From contig SKKK01000453.1 in NCBI GenBank assembly GCA_007121535.1, positions 1 through 50,407 on the forward strand: a stretch of DNA of 50,407 nucleotides. Reading direction: 5' to 3'. A program made the translations under genes and the position numbers. Source of the DNA: Planctomycetaceae bacterium. GTDB taxonomy: Bacteria; Planctomycetota; Planctomycetia; Pirellulales; Pirellulaceae. Below the pieces are notes generated by a model. It worked only from the letters and a program-made list of their open reading frames with translations, was not told the DNA's origin and did not search any database. Shown in pieces: positions 8,886-17,797 of the stretch (the stretch's first letter is position 1; every line of letters begins with the position of its first letter).

Positions 8886-8941
8886 GTTGCGTTTCCATGC
8901 AAGGCTACCTCAATTGGCAAGAAACTTCTGGCCGGGTGCTT

Positions 8942-9042
8942 AGCACCGTTCGAGAAATAACTGACGCACTTTCTGCCCCCTCACCCTGCCCTCTCCCACG
9001 AGGGGCGAGGGAACGTCGGACAGTTATTTCTCGAACGGTGCT
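8942..9042. repeat. inverted repeat, 22-bp perfect arms
   Basis: The arms at 8942-8963 and 9021-9042 (core ACCGTTCGAGAAATAACTG) enclose a C-rich middle containing a second small hairpin (CCCTC ... GAGGG). A single copy of the arm core TTAGCACCGTTCGAGAAA recurs at 48704-48721, upstream of the ceramidase-like gene. Around it, TAAGCACCCG at 8772 and CGGGTGCTTA at 8934 form a further inverted pair enclosing the element at 8813-8885. The 8588-9103 region is therefore a nest of palindromes, with no gene seen. Confidence 0.7.
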
Positions 9043-9103
9043 TAGGCAGGCAGTTTATCCTGCCTAATCGTCAGGGTCTACCAGGGTGCCGATCAGCGAA
9101 TCC

Positions 9104-9850
9104 TCAGGGTAATTCTCGCAAGCGGATTTTGCGGTACCATACCTTTGCCTTCAGCGGGCTGACGCTGGCATGCTGCAGGGCAATGTGCCCTCGTCTGGCC
9201 TTGGCGAAATCCGGCATCTTCACGAAGTGGCTTTCGCTGACTGCCGTTCGAAACTCGTCGCCAAAGAAATCGACGTCCAGGATCTTGACGCCGTTGAGCC
9301 AATGCCGAAGGCGACCACCCTTCACTTGAAAACGGGCGTGGTTCCATTGCCCCGGGGGCTGAAGCTTTTTTGCTTGGGCGGGGGCAACCAGGGCGTAGAT
9401 CGAACCCGCCGAAGTCTTTGGATCCTTGGCGTCGGGGTGGCCCGTATCGTCGAGGATCTGAACCTCCGGTCCCGTATACCATACCTCGGGATGCTGTTCC
9501 GTTACCATGAAGAAGATGCCTGCATTTCCGCCCGGATCAACGCGCCATTGGAGTTCGAGTTCGAAGTTTTCATACGTTTCCCGAGTGACCAAGTCAAGCA
9601 CGGTGCCTTCCACCAGCGGCTTGAGCGTGCCGTCTTGCACCGTCCATGCGTCTTGGGGAAAACCATCGCGCCGAAAACCTCGCCAGTGTTCGGTGCTTTG
9701 ACCGTCGAACAGCACCGTCCATGACTCCTGATTGTCATGCGCCGCGTAGGCATTGGAGAGTGGAAACACCACGAGGGACCCTGCCAGCAGGACGCTGAGC
9801 GTCCAATGGTTGGGAAGAGGCGTCCGTACGTTGCGATCGTTCGTCTGCAT
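9104..9850 (-). CDS. secreted DUF1080 (3-keto-disaccharide hydrolase-like) protein
   Basis: This is a 248-residue protein. The ATG at 9850 is preceded by AGGATGA. An N-terminal hydrophobic stretch (about residues 17-37, WTLSVLLAGSLVVFPLSNAYA) is a signal peptide. The rest is one concanavalin-like DUF1080 domain: WTVLFDGQSTEHWRGF, then GGNAGIFFMV and GPEVQILDD, and a C-terminal ALQHASVSPLKAKVWYRKI. These are the same landmarks as in the C-terminal half of the protein at 265-1896. It is probably a periplasmic enzyme acting on oxidised disaccharides. It is the last gene of a minus-strand series beginning at 13584. Confidence 0.88.
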   Translation of the reverse strand: MQTNDRNVRTPLPNHWTLSVLLAGSLVVFPLSNAYAAHDNQESWTVLFDGQSTEHWRGFRRDGFPQDAWTVQDGTLKPLVEGTVLDLVTRETYENFELELQWRVDPGGNAGIFFMVTEQHPEVWYTGPEVQILDDTGHPDAKDPKTSAGSIYALVAPAQAKKLQPPGQWNHARFQVKGGRLRHWLNGVKILDVDFFGDEFRTAVSESHFVKMPDFAKARRGHIALQHASVSPLKAKVWYRKIRLRELP

Positions 9851-9910
9851 GGCTCATCCTTTCTTGTTACAAACGCGGCCGCCAGCCGCAACCAAGTCCG
9901 AGTACAGAGC

Positions 9911-11041
9911 CTATCCCCAGGAGGGATACAACGGATTGGCCCAACCGGTGCGATTCTGCTGGGCATCCAAGTCGGGGTCGTTGTGCGAGTTGGTAGGCGA
10001 GTCCCAGACGCGAAGGCCTTGAGGACTCAGATGGATCGGGATGCTTTGAGTGCCCGGCACTTCGGCGGTGATGGCACGAAGCATTTCGCGGTTTGCTGCG
10101 GATTGAGGGCTGCCCAGGATGGTCACCGAGCCGCCGTCACCGCCGGCACCATTGACTTTCCAGCCGAGTGCATCGAAGCGTTTGGCGACCTCGATCACCG
10201 CAGCGTGGGAAGCACTGACCAAATCCGGATGCAGGCCGTGCTGGGCCTCGGTGTTGTCGATCATGGCCTGCCCCAACGCCACGAAGTCGCCGGCGTACAA
10301 CGCATCTCGCGCTCGCAACGGGGTGCGCCGGAGTGGACGGAGTTGTTTGGCGTCGGGACCGGCGTCTTGCAGGTCGGCGATAACTCGTTCGTGAACCTTC
10401 GACGAGCTGTGTGATTGACCCAAGAAGACCAGCGACAGCCGCGATTCCAGTTCCCACGCGATCGGCTCGGGCAACCGCAGCGGGCTGACGATCGCGTTCG
10501 GGTAATTGACGATGTCGATGAAATTGATCCCGCCGAAAGCCGAGGCCAATTGATCTTGGACGCCGCACTGCTGGTGGAGACGTTCGGTTTCGATCCGGTG
10601 TGCGGCTTGAGCCACTTCATGAGGTGACAAGCGCCCGGGACTCAGCAGATCCAACGCGCCGATCAACGCGACGCTGACCGCGGCGCTGGTACCCGTCGAA
10701 GCCCCGGCGGGCGCCTCGCTGAAGATGTCGATTTCCAGGGCCAGATCGGGAGGCGTCCCCATAAAATCGATGGCGGCCTCCAACAAGGGGTGGCGATCGT
10801 AGGTTCCGCCGACACTGTCCAGCGTGTAACGCTCGCCGTAATTTTCGGCAAAAATGGTCAATGGCGGTCGATCGACATGACCGCGATAAACGCGCATCTG
10901 CACCTGGGCCATCGGATAGACGGCGATATTCAACACGCGTCCGAACTTTGCAAACCAAGTATCGGTCCAGCCTCCCAGGTCCGCGATCCGAATCGGCGCC
11001 ATGCTGGAAATCACGCGTAAAGGCTTGTCTTCTCGTTTCAT
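9911..11041 (-). CDS. GHMP-family sugar kinase
   Basis: This is a 376-residue cytoplasmic kinase. The ATG at 11041 (MKREDKPLRVISSMAPIRI) follows GGAG; an in-frame TTG 18 bases upstream is less likely. Motif 1 is RIADLGGWTDT, motif 2 is the ATP loop EAPAGASTGTSAAVSVAL, and motif 3 is VNGAGGDGGSVTIL. The GGWTDT signature puts it near the heptose-7-phosphate / fucose / galactose kinase branch rather than with mevalonate kinases. The exact sugar is unknown. It lies 170 bases downstream of the BshC-like gene on the same strand and may share an envelope-glycan function with the GT2 enzyme further upstream. Confidence 0.85.
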   Translation of the reverse strand: MKREDKPLRVISSMAPIRIADLGGWTDTWFAKFGRVLNIAVYPMAQVQMRVYRGHVDRPPLTIFAENYGERYTLDSVGGTYDRHPLLEAAIDFMGTPPDLALEIDIFSEAPAGASTGTSAAVSVALIGALDLLSPGRLSPHEVAQAAHRIETERLHQQCGVQDQLASAFGGINFIDIVNYPNAIVSPLRLPEPIAWELESRLSLVFLGQSHSSSKVHERVIADLQDAGPDAKQLRPLRRTPLRARDALYAGDFVALGQAMIDNTEAQHGLHPDLVSASHAAVIEVAKRFDALGWKVNGAGGDGGSVTILGSPQSAANREMLRAITAEVPGTQSIPIHLSPQGLRVWDSPTNSHNDPDLDAQQNRTGWANPLYPSWG

Positions 11042-11211
11042 CGGAACTCCGCTGTTCAAGCCACAGATGATAACAACCGTCTGATCGGTGGGGGCGGTCT
11101 ACCGCACGAGACCACCATGCCGGAAATAGCTCATGATTCCCAAATTCTACCACATTTTTTCGGTTTCCTTGATGTGTACCTTCCCATCCGTATTCTGGGT
11201 CGAACGATCGG

Positions 11212-12831
11212 TCAGACAGCCGACTGGGCTAGCTCCATCAGCAGCGGGCAAAGCGTCCGTTCGGGGAACAAGCAAAACGAGAATTCGCGCGAAGCCAAAG
11301 CGGACTGGTGCCGCAGATCGGTCGAGCAACGTTCCAATTCGAAGAGAACTTGCTGAGGGGAAATGCGCAAATGTGCCTGCAACGCAGCGTTGACTCGTTC
11401 GATCGCCAAGTGTCGAACTCGGCCTTGCCCATCGGAGCCCGAAGCGCCGACGTGGTCAAACTTGTCTCGGGTCAAACGAGTGACGTCACTTGAAGGGATC
11501 GCATGCTTCTCCGGATGATAGCGCAGTTCGCGCAAGCACTGACGCAAGTCCTGAATTCGATCCCGAAGTCCGGCCGTGTGGTCCTCGAACAACAGGGCGG
11601 TGGCGGAGATCATCAGATAATGGGTAGGCTGCAATTCGAAGAAGCGGCGGATGATCAGGTCGGTCAACTGATCGTACTTCCCGCCGCCGATCCCGTGCAG
11701 GAACAGGTCTCCCAATACCAGCCGCGCGTACATCGTGGTGATCAGTGCTCGTGGACGCAATCGCACACCTCGCGCCGTCTGGCTCAACCATTGCTCGACA
11801 GCGCGGTCCGCCGACCGGTCCGCCGAAACGTCCAACCAGAAGCTGACGTGACGCAGGTCGCTGATTTCCAGACCATCGTCATAAGCCCGCACGAACATGC
11901 GCTGGCGATGGGGGGCGTCGACCGTCCAAATCCAGAATGGGGCCTCCAGCCATCGACCGTCCGAGACCAGGTCAGGCACCGGATGCGAGCGGCTACGGAC
12001 CCGATTCACGCTGCGGTATTCGGCCAAGGACGTGTTGTAGACATCCTGCAATCGGGGAAGATGCGCCAATAAATGAGTGGCAAACTGGGCGAACCACGGC
12101 GTATCGCAAATCTGGTTGAGGGGTAGTTCCAACGTCTGTTGATTGTAGCGAGCTTCCAGCGCATGGCGAGCTTCGGCCAGACACCGTCCCAAATGGTTCG
12201 AGCGTCGCGCAGCCTGACGGGCCAGAGGCCACAGCTTTCGAATCAACGGATCCGGAACCAAACCGTTCAGCGATTGTTCGACTCGATCCCCGAAGGTCGC
12301 GTAGGCCGATCGATCCAGGATTTGACGCTCCTCGTAGGGGATGGCTTCGGCCGCACGATCGAATAACAACGTCTGGATGCGCAGGCCCACGGAAGTGTTG
12401 CTGGGGACGCGAATGGACGAAATGCGATGGATGTCGTTGTCGATCAGCAGGTTTACCGCATGGGCGCGGTGACGTTCCGCCAACTGGCTGATCGCAAAAT
12501 TCTTGAACCAGACTCCGGCGTGGAACAACTGCGGTTGGTGACCGGCCAGGAAGATCGGACTCTGCCCGTCGGCATCCGTTTGAACATCCCGGTAAGCCGA
12601 GGTGTAATTGCGAGCATCCTGTAGCAGATCGCACCGTGCCCGATGACGCAATTCGTCCAGCGAACAGCCCTGAACATCGTAGTCGCCGGAGTGATGCCCG
12701 AGTTCCAGGTTTTCGGCCAAAAGCCCTGCGATCCGATCCTTGGAAGGATGAACCAATGCCTGACCATGACCGCGAGGCACCCTTGCCGAGCGGCTTTCAG
12801 CTTCCAGTGTCATGGTCCGGGGAACGATCAC
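11212..12831 (-). CDS. conserved hypothetical protein, distantly BshC-like
   Basis: This is a 539-residue soluble protein. I use the GTG at 12831 because GAGGAAG lies 10 bases upstream, overlapping the end of the GT2 gene; the ATG at 12813 has no Shine-Dalgarno. The segment IFLAGHQPQLFHAGVWFKNF, then NLLIDNDIHR about 30 residues later, parallels the GQQAGLFTGP ... SEDHD layout of BshC, the cysteine-adding enzyme of bacillithiol synthesis. Another conserved-looking stretch is LFLHGIGGGKYDQLTD. The similarity is remote and I do not claim bacillithiol synthesis. The 15-base gap to the glycosyltransferase suggests cotranscription. Confidence 0.75.
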   Translation of the reverse strand: MIVPRTMTLEAESRSARVPRGHGQALVHPSKDRIAGLLAENLELGHHSGDYDVQGCSLDELRHRARCDLLQDARNYTSAYRDVQTDADGQSPIFLAGHQPQLFHAGVWFKNFAISQLAERHRAHAVNLLIDNDIHRISSIRVPSNTSVGLRIQTLLFDRAAEAIPYEERQILDRSAYATFGDRVEQSLNGLVPDPLIRKLWPLARQAARRSNHLGRCLAEARHALEARYNQQTLELPLNQICDTPWFAQFATHLLAHLPRLQDVYNTSLAEYRSVNRVRSRSHPVPDLVSDGRWLEAPFWIWTVDAPHRQRMFVRAYDDGLEISDLRHVSFWLDVSADRSADRAVEQWLSQTARGVRLRPRALITTMYARLVLGDLFLHGIGGGKYDQLTDLIIRRFFELQPTHYLMISATALLFEDHTAGLRDRIQDLRQCLRELRYHPEKHAIPSSDVTRLTRDKFDHVGASGSDGQGRVRHLAIERVNAALQAHLRISPQQVLFELERCSTDLRHQSALASREFSFCLFPERTLCPLLMELAQSAV

Positions 12832-12846
12832 AGGCGTGGTACTTCC

Positions 12847-13584
12847 TCAAAAACTGGCCGCAAACACAGGCTGCACCACGGTCGGGTCGCCGATTTCGAA
12901 GGCGCGCATGGACCGTTCGATCACCTGGTAATAGTGCCGCAACCGCGTTTGTGCATCGTCCAACGATCCGCCAAACGAACGCGATTCGTCCAAGTAGATC
13001 CGAGGCACCGGCAGTTCGATGATGCTCAAACCGGCGGCAACCGCTTGAACCCATAATTCCAAAGGCATCGCGTAGCCCGGCTCGGACAAATCCAGCTTTC
13101 GCAATGCTTCCACGCGATACGCCTTGAAACCGCAAAAAACATCGGTCAATGAAAGACCCAAACGCTGGTTCAAGTCGTGGGTAATCTGCCGGTTGATCCG
13201 CCATCTGGCTTCGGGCGGCGCCGAGTCGCCGGCGAAATCTTCCAGGTAACGGCTGCCCGATACGATGTCAAAGCGGTCGCATTTTCGAACGAACTCCGGG
13301 ATCCGCTGCGGTTCGTGTTGCCCATCGCAATCGATGGTCACCAGCACATCGTAGCCTTGCTGCTGGGCGAAACGAAAGGCCGATTGCAATGCGGCGCCAT
13401 ATCCAAGGTTGTGCCGATGACGGACTTGCAAAACGTCGGAACGAGCATCAAGCAAATCGGCCGTCCCATCCGTCGACCCGTCGTCCACCACAAGCACCTC
13501 GCGACTGAATCGAGTCACTTGATCCAACACGGCATCGACGTAACGCACCTCATTAAATACGGGCAAGGCGGTTAAGCTTCGCAA
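12847..13584 (-). CDS. family 2 glycosyltransferase (dolichyl-phosphate mannose synthase type)
   Basis: This is a 245-residue GT-A enzyme without membrane segments. ALPVFNEVRYVDAVLDQV and VVDDGSTDGTADLL are the nucleotide-sugar site, TIDCDGQHEP is the DxD region and VSGSRYL follows. The start is TTG at 13584: the conserved N-terminus begins directly there and AGGGAGGA ends six bases upstream. The only nearby ATG (13589) is out of frame. It probably transfers a sugar from a nucleotide donor to a lipid carrier or glycan. It is the first gene of the minus-strand series down to 9104. Confidence 0.88.
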   Translation of the reverse strand: MRSLTALPVFNEVRYVDAVLDQVTRFSREVLVVDDGSTDGTADLLDARSDVLQVRHRHNLGYGAALQSAFRFAQQQGYDVLVTIDCDGQHEPQRIPEFVRKCDRFDIVSGSRYLEDFAGDSAPPEARWRINRQITHDLNQRLGLSLTDVFCGFKAYRVEALRKLDLSEPGYAMPLELWVQAVAAGLSIIELPVPRIYLDESRSFGGSLDDAQTRLRHYYQVIERSMRAFEIGDPTVVQPVFAASF

Positions 13585-13590
13585 CGAGCA

Positions 13591-13598
13591 TCCTCCCT
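13591..13598 (-). promoter_or_regulatory. Shine-Dalgarno that fixes a TTG start
   Basis: On the minus strand AGGGAGGA is followed by six bases and TTG CGA AGC, the first codons of the GT2 gene. The strength and spacing decide the non-ATG start. Confidence 0.75.
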
Positions 13599-13740
13599 AG
13601 CTTGAATCAGGCAACCGAGTTTCGTTCCAATCTCACATTGTAGAGATCGTCCAGGGCTCGTCAACGAGCGTCAATCAACATCCCCGTTGGTGGTGTTTTT
13701 CGCGAGTGTGGAAGAATGCCCGCTCGGCGAGTTGGCTCGG

Positions 13741-14874
13741 TTACAGACTGGCCAAAGCGGCAGCAGACTTGGTTCGACGTTGGCGCACCTGTTGGGCCAG
13801 TTGGTCCATCACCGTGGCGGAATCTGCCCACCCCAAGCAGGCGTCTGTAATGCTTTGACCGTAAACCAACGCTTGGCCGGGTATCAAATTTTGACGCCCG
13901 GCTTCCAAATGCGATTCGAGCATCACCCCGATGATCCGATTGTCGCCTGCTGCGATCTGTTGTCCGACACATTCGGCGACATCCATCTGGCGAAGGAACT
14001 GTTTGCAACTGTTGGAATGCGAGCAATCCACCATCAAACGCTCGGGCAGACCGGCCGCTGCCAACGCGGCCGATGCCGTCGCCACGCATGGCGCATCGTA
14101 GTTCGGCGTCGTCCCCCCTCGAAGAATGAGGTGGCAATCAGTATTCCCGCGCGTCCGGACAATAGCGACCTGACCGTTCTTATGGACGGACAGGAAGTTG
14201 TGTCGATGGGCGGCCGCGACGATCGCATCGATTGCCGTCTGAATGTCCCCGTTGGTGCCATTCTTGAATCCCATGGGCGCGGACAACCCGGAGGCAAGCT
14301 CGCGATGAACCTGCGACTCGACCGTCCGGGCACCGATGGCTCCCCAACTGATCATGTCGGCGATGTACTGTGGCGAGATGGTATCCAGGAATTCGGAACC
14401 CGCTGGAACGCCCAATCGATGGATCCGCAGCAACAGATCTCGCGCGATTCGCAAACCTTCGTTGATGCGGAACGTACCATCCAAGTAGGGGTCGTTGATC
14501 AGCCCCTTCCAACCGACCGTGGTGCGAGGCTTCTCGAAGTAGACTCGCATGATAATTTCCAGCTCTTCGTGGTGCTTGACCCTGACTTCAGCCAAACGAG
14601 CGGCATATTCTTCTGCCGCGACCGGATCGTGGATCGAACAGGGGCCCATCACGACCAGCAAACGGTCCGACTTGCCTCGCACGATCTGCTGGACTCGATG
14701 GCGCGTTTGTTCGATCAATTCTTCGATCGGAGTTCCCTGGATGGGGAAGAAGCGAATCAGATTCGATGGTGGTGGAAGCGGGACGATCTCTGCGATGCGC
14801 TCGTCGTCGATCCGCGAGGTTCGGTCGGATGGAACTTGGTGCAGGTAATCGTCTACAGGGAAGTTGGCGCTCAT
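13741..14874 (-). CDS. 3-deoxy-7-phosphoheptulonate (DAHP) synthase, class I alpha
   Basis: This is the first enzyme of the shikimate pathway, condensing PEP and erythrose-4-phosphate. Landmarks are LLVVMGPCSIHDP, MRVYFEKPRTTVGWKGL, GFKNGTNGDIQ and CHLILRGG, all as in the AroF/AroG/AroH family. The start MSANFPVDDYLHQVP at 14874 gives 377 residues, a little longer than E. coli AroG. Another ATG at 14925 is possible, and neither has a good Shine-Dalgarno. The N-terminal extension DDERIAEIVPLPPPSNLIRF matches the regulatory N-terminal arm. Which aromatic amino acid inhibits it cannot be told by eye. Confidence 0.94.
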   Translation of the reverse strand: MSANFPVDDYLHQVPSDRTSRIDDERIAEIVPLPPPSNLIRFFPIQGTPIEELIEQTRHRVQQIVRGKSDRLLVVMGPCSIHDPVAAEEYAARLAEVRVKHHEELEIIMRVYFEKPRTTVGWKGLINDPYLDGTFRINEGLRIARDLLLRIHRLGVPAGSEFLDTISPQYIADMISWGAIGARTVESQVHRELASGLSAPMGFKNGTNGDIQTAIDAIVAAAHRHNFLSVHKNGQVAIVRTRGNTDCHLILRGGTTPNYDAPCVATASAALAAAGLPERLMVDCSHSNSCKQFLRQMDVAECVGQQIAAGDNRIIGVMLESHLEAGRQNLIPGQALVYGQSITDACLGWADSATVMDQLAQQVRQRRTKSAAALASL

Positions 14875-15116
14875 GCGTGGGAGTCCGATCGGGCAGGATG
14901 TAGGGGAACGTCGACGGTCGTCCATCGGTGATGGGTTCGGGTTCGCCAATGGTCGAATCCGACGCCTTGCGGTGCGTCAGCGTCATCTTCCCGAATTCTG
15001 GCCTAAACGTCGGCTTTCGGCAAGGTCCTGCAAGGCAACGCGGCTGCGCCATGCTTCGCGCAGAACATCTGTGGCGATCGGGCGAAAGCGAGACGAGGGA
15101 TCCGCGATGGGGCGCC

Positions 15117-15488
15117 TTACAAATTGATCCCGTATCTTGCCGCGCGCAGCCTCAACGCAAATTCGAAATAGGGAAACGGGTAAGGGCGTTTGTGCCGAGC
15201 CCAGTGGAAGGTGCTGAGTACCAATTCGAGGGGCAGATCGCCCGCTTCGACTTTTTTCACGACGGATGCGATAAACGCATGTTCCCGAGGTAAACGGGCT
15301 CGCAGCCCAAACGTCAATTGCTCCTTGAGATTCGCAATTTGGATGCCCCCGTCCCTGTCAGATGAGGTTGCCAATCCATGGATTGGAGCATTGCTGACAA
15401 CGGCGGCTTCAGCCATAACACCGCTGAACAGGATGCAAAGCACGCAAAGAGCACCAATTCGAGGGGGGCTTGGCGTTTTCTTGTTCAT
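15117..15488 (-). CDS. small secreted planctomycetal protein
   Basis: This is a 123-residue protein. The ATG at 15488 (MNKKTPSPPRIGALCVLCI) begins a signal peptide cleaved near AEA, with GAGGGA and AAGGGA just upstream. The mature part ends in a conserved-looking module, ERAxLP-type basic text followed by FIASVVKKVEAGDLPLELV and STFHWARHKRPYPFPYFEFA. I recognise similar C-terminal modules in other Planctomycetota proteins but know no function. It lies upstream of the DAHP synthase on the same strand, 242 bases away, so cotranscription is uncertain. Confidence 0.65.
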   Translation of the reverse strand: MNKKTPSPPRIGALCVLCILFSGVMAEAAVVSNAPIHGLATSSDRDGGIQIANLKEQLTFGLRARLPREHAFIASVVKKVEAGDLPLELVLSTFHWARHKRPYPFPYFEFALRLRAARYGINL

Positions 15489-15773
15489 TCCCTCATTTCC
15501 CTTGAAAATCGAGCATAATCGGTTGAGTCCGTCATCGGGAGACAACTCGACGGGGGCTTTTACTGAATGTGGCTTGGCACGGCAAGAGGAAACGGTCAGA
15601 TTCCCCCTTTGCTGGCTGCAAAGAAGAACTTGTCTTGACACGAAGGGCCATCGACACCAGACTTGCTGGCAGTGCTAGCGGCGTTTTTCGTTGATATGGC
15701 GGGTTTGGAGTCGCGACCGGTTTCCTCGAACCATGATCGACATCCCAAGAGCCCTGCAAAAAGGGGGTAGCTC

Positions 15774-17114
15774 ATGTTCCATCGATTCCTAAGTTTTCAT
15801 CCTGGTCGGGTCCTCACGGCACTTGCAATGTTTGGGGTTGGTTTCGTGGCGGTGTACTGTCAAGCCGAAGGCCCGGAAGCGCGTTTTGCGGCCATGACGA
15901 AGCAGGAGATTCAAGAATATGAAGCCGAAGTACGCGAGGCGTATCTGTCGGGCGATCGTTCGCGGGAAACGATGCGACGGATTGTCGATTTGGCGCTCGT
16001 TCCGCCTCGCCTGAATACTTCGCCATTGCCAGAATACGATTACGACCAACTGGATTACGGGATGACGATCGGTATCGAACGGACTCCGAAAGGCCGATTG
16101 TGGGCCGCTTGGGTCGGGGGCGAGGACGGCCCGAAGGCCTTCATGGTCGCGGCGACCAGTGACGACAACGGCGAGACGTGGTCCAAACCGCGTTTGGTCA
16201 TCGACAGCCAATCGCCGACTCTGCCCCTCCCGCGCAGCGTGATCGTCGGCGCGTTGTGGACCGACCCGCTTGGGCGGTTGTGGTTCTTCTTCGACCAGGT
16301 GATGAATCATTGGGATGGCCGAGATGGCTTGTGGGCGTCGATCTGCGAAGATCCGGATGCCGAGGACCCGACCTGGTCTGAACCTCGACGGATCTGGCAT
16401 GGCCGGGTCTTGAACAAACCGACGGTCCTGTCGACGGGCGAATGGTTGTTGCCGGCCTATCTCTTGCAGCGCAACGGACGGGATCCGCTGTCGGACCATC
16501 TTTTTCCCGAATTGGATCCATACCGAGGGGTCAATGTGTTTGTGTCGACGGACCAGGGGGCCTCCTGGCAGCGGCGGGGACTGCGGCCTTTCCCAGATCC
16601 CTGTTGGCACGAGGCGATGATCGTCGAGCGGAAGGACCAAACGCTTTGGATGCTGGCGCGAACTCGCAAGGGCATCATGCAGAGTTTTTCGGAGGACCGA
16701 GGCGCGACCTGGTCCGAACCAACGATGCCCCCGGGGATCGTGCACCCCGTGGCTCGATTTCACATTCGACGAATGGCCTCAGGACGGATTCTGATGGTCA
16801 AGCACGGCGAGACGATGGATGCGCATCAGGGTCGTAGCCAGTTGACCGCTTGGCTGTCGGAAGACGAAGGGGCAACCTGGTTGGGCGGTCTGATGCTGGA
16901 CCCGCGTACCGGTATTTCGTATCCCGATGGCACGCAGGCCCCCGACGGCACGATCTATATTTCGTACGATCGTGAACGATCGCGACTGGGCGAAATCCTG
17001 ATGGCGCGAATCACGGAAGAGGACATTTTGGCAGGCGAACTGGTGCATCCTGATTCGCGGCTGAAGATGCTGATCAGTCGTCCACTGAAGCTCGGCAACT
17101 CGCCCCCGCCCTGA
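15774..17114 (+). CDS. secreted sialidase-like (BNR/Asp-box) propeller protein
   Basis: This is a 446-residue exported protein (hydrophobic stretch [17 protein letters not shown]). Four Asp-box motifs, [33 protein letters not shown] and [11 protein letters not shown], mark the six-bladed sialidase propeller. The conserved N-terminal blade has [20 protein letters not shown]. Such proteins are common in Planctomycetota and often act on sugars other than sialic acid. I could not confirm the full Arg triad. A preceding helical segment (about residues 38-65, [20 protein letters not shown]) is not part of the propeller. Confidence 0.85.
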   Translation: MFHRFLSFHPGRVLTALAMFGVGFVAVYCQAEGPEARFAAMTKQEIQEYEAEVREAYLSGDRSRETMRRIVDLALVPPRLNTSPLPEYDYDQLDYGMTIGIERTPKGRLWAAWVGGEDGPKAFMVAATSDDNGETWSKPRLVIDSQSPTLPLPRSVIVGALWTDPLGRLWFFFDQVMNHWDGRDGLWASICEDPDAEDPTWSEPRRIWHGRVLNKPTVLSTGEWLLPAYLLQRNGRDPLSDHLFPELDPYRGVNVFVSTDQGASWQRRGLRPFPDPCWHEAMIVERKDQTLWMLARTRKGIMQSFSEDRGATWSEPTMPPGIVHPVARFHIRRMASGRILMVKHGETMDAHQGRSQLTAWLSEDEGATWLGGLMLDPRTGISYPDGTQAPDGTIYISYDRERSRLGEILMARITEEDILAGELVHPDSRLKMLISRPLKLGNSPPP

Positions 17115-17167
17115 GTCGCCGTTAAGCACCCGTCCGTTGCGCGAACACTCGATCAACAATAGCCCCT

Positions 17168-17231
17168 TGAGCGGCATGGCACTGGTCGGCGGTTTTCGGT
17201 CAACATCGGCGGCTAGCGCCGTGCCGCTCAG
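17168..17231. repeat. partly decayed copy of the GCGCTAGC palindrome
   Basis: The right arm CGGCGGCTAGCGCCGTGCCG is intact and ends CTCA at 17231. The left arm TGAGCGGCATGGCACTGG at 17168 has diverged. The minus-strand stop TGA of the PfpI gene (17228-17230) is the first triplet of the repeat. Upstream, TTAAGCACCCGTCCG at 17122 repeats the sequence at 8771. Confidence 0.65.
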
Positions 17232-17761
17232 GTTTCGCCTTGGAGTACTCGCAGGATGCCGCGACAGAAATCGGGCAGATCGTCCGGCTTGCGACTGCTG
17301 ACAAAGTGGCGATCGACCACGACGGGCGCATCTTCCCAAAGCGCGCCGGCGTTGATCAAATCATCTTTGATCCCGGGCGAACCGGTAACGCGGACGCCGT
17401 GGTAGACACCGGCCGAAATCGGGATCCATCCCCCGTGGCAGATCGCAGCGATCAGCTTGCCCGATGCATCGAAGTCTCGCACCAGCTTAAGAACCCGGGG
17501 ATCGCGCCGCAGCTTGTCCGGCATGAAGCCACCGGGGACGATCAAACCATCGAAAGCCTCGGGGTCCACGTCGCTGAGCGAAGTGTCACTTTGACAGGGG
17601 TAGCCATTCTTACCCATATAGGTCACCCGAGCTTCGGGGCCCGCGACGACCACCTGAGCCCCGGCCTCGATCATCCGCAGTTTCGGGTACCAAAGTTCCA
17701 GATCTTCGTACACGTCGCCGACGAACATCAGGATGCGTTTCCCCGTCAATGGTGATGGCAT
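17228..17761 (-). CDS. DJ-1/PfpI family protein
   Basis: This is a 177-residue soluble protein. KRILMFVGDVYEDLELWYP is the family N-terminus, with the conserved Glu, and LIAAICHGGWIPI carries the nucleophile-elbow Cys-His. LIVPGGFMPDKLR and the C-terminal DLPDFCRGILRVL are also typical. Members of this branch act as glyoxalase/deglycase-like or general stress proteins; proteolysis in the old name is doubtful. The 36-base gap to the upstream SNF2 helicase suggests the two are cotranscribed. Confidence 0.88.
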   Translation of the reverse strand: MPSPLTGKRILMFVGDVYEDLELWYPKLRMIEAGAQVVVAGPEARVTYMGKNGYPCQSDTSLSDVDPEAFDGLIVPGGFMPDKLRRDPRVLKLVRDFDASGKLIAAICHGGWIPISAGVYHGVRVTGSPGIKDDLINAGALWEDAPVVVDRHFVSSRKPDDLPDFCRGILRVLQGET

Positions 17762-17797
17762 CGAGTCAAATCCTTCAAGGCTATTTCAATACGGTTC

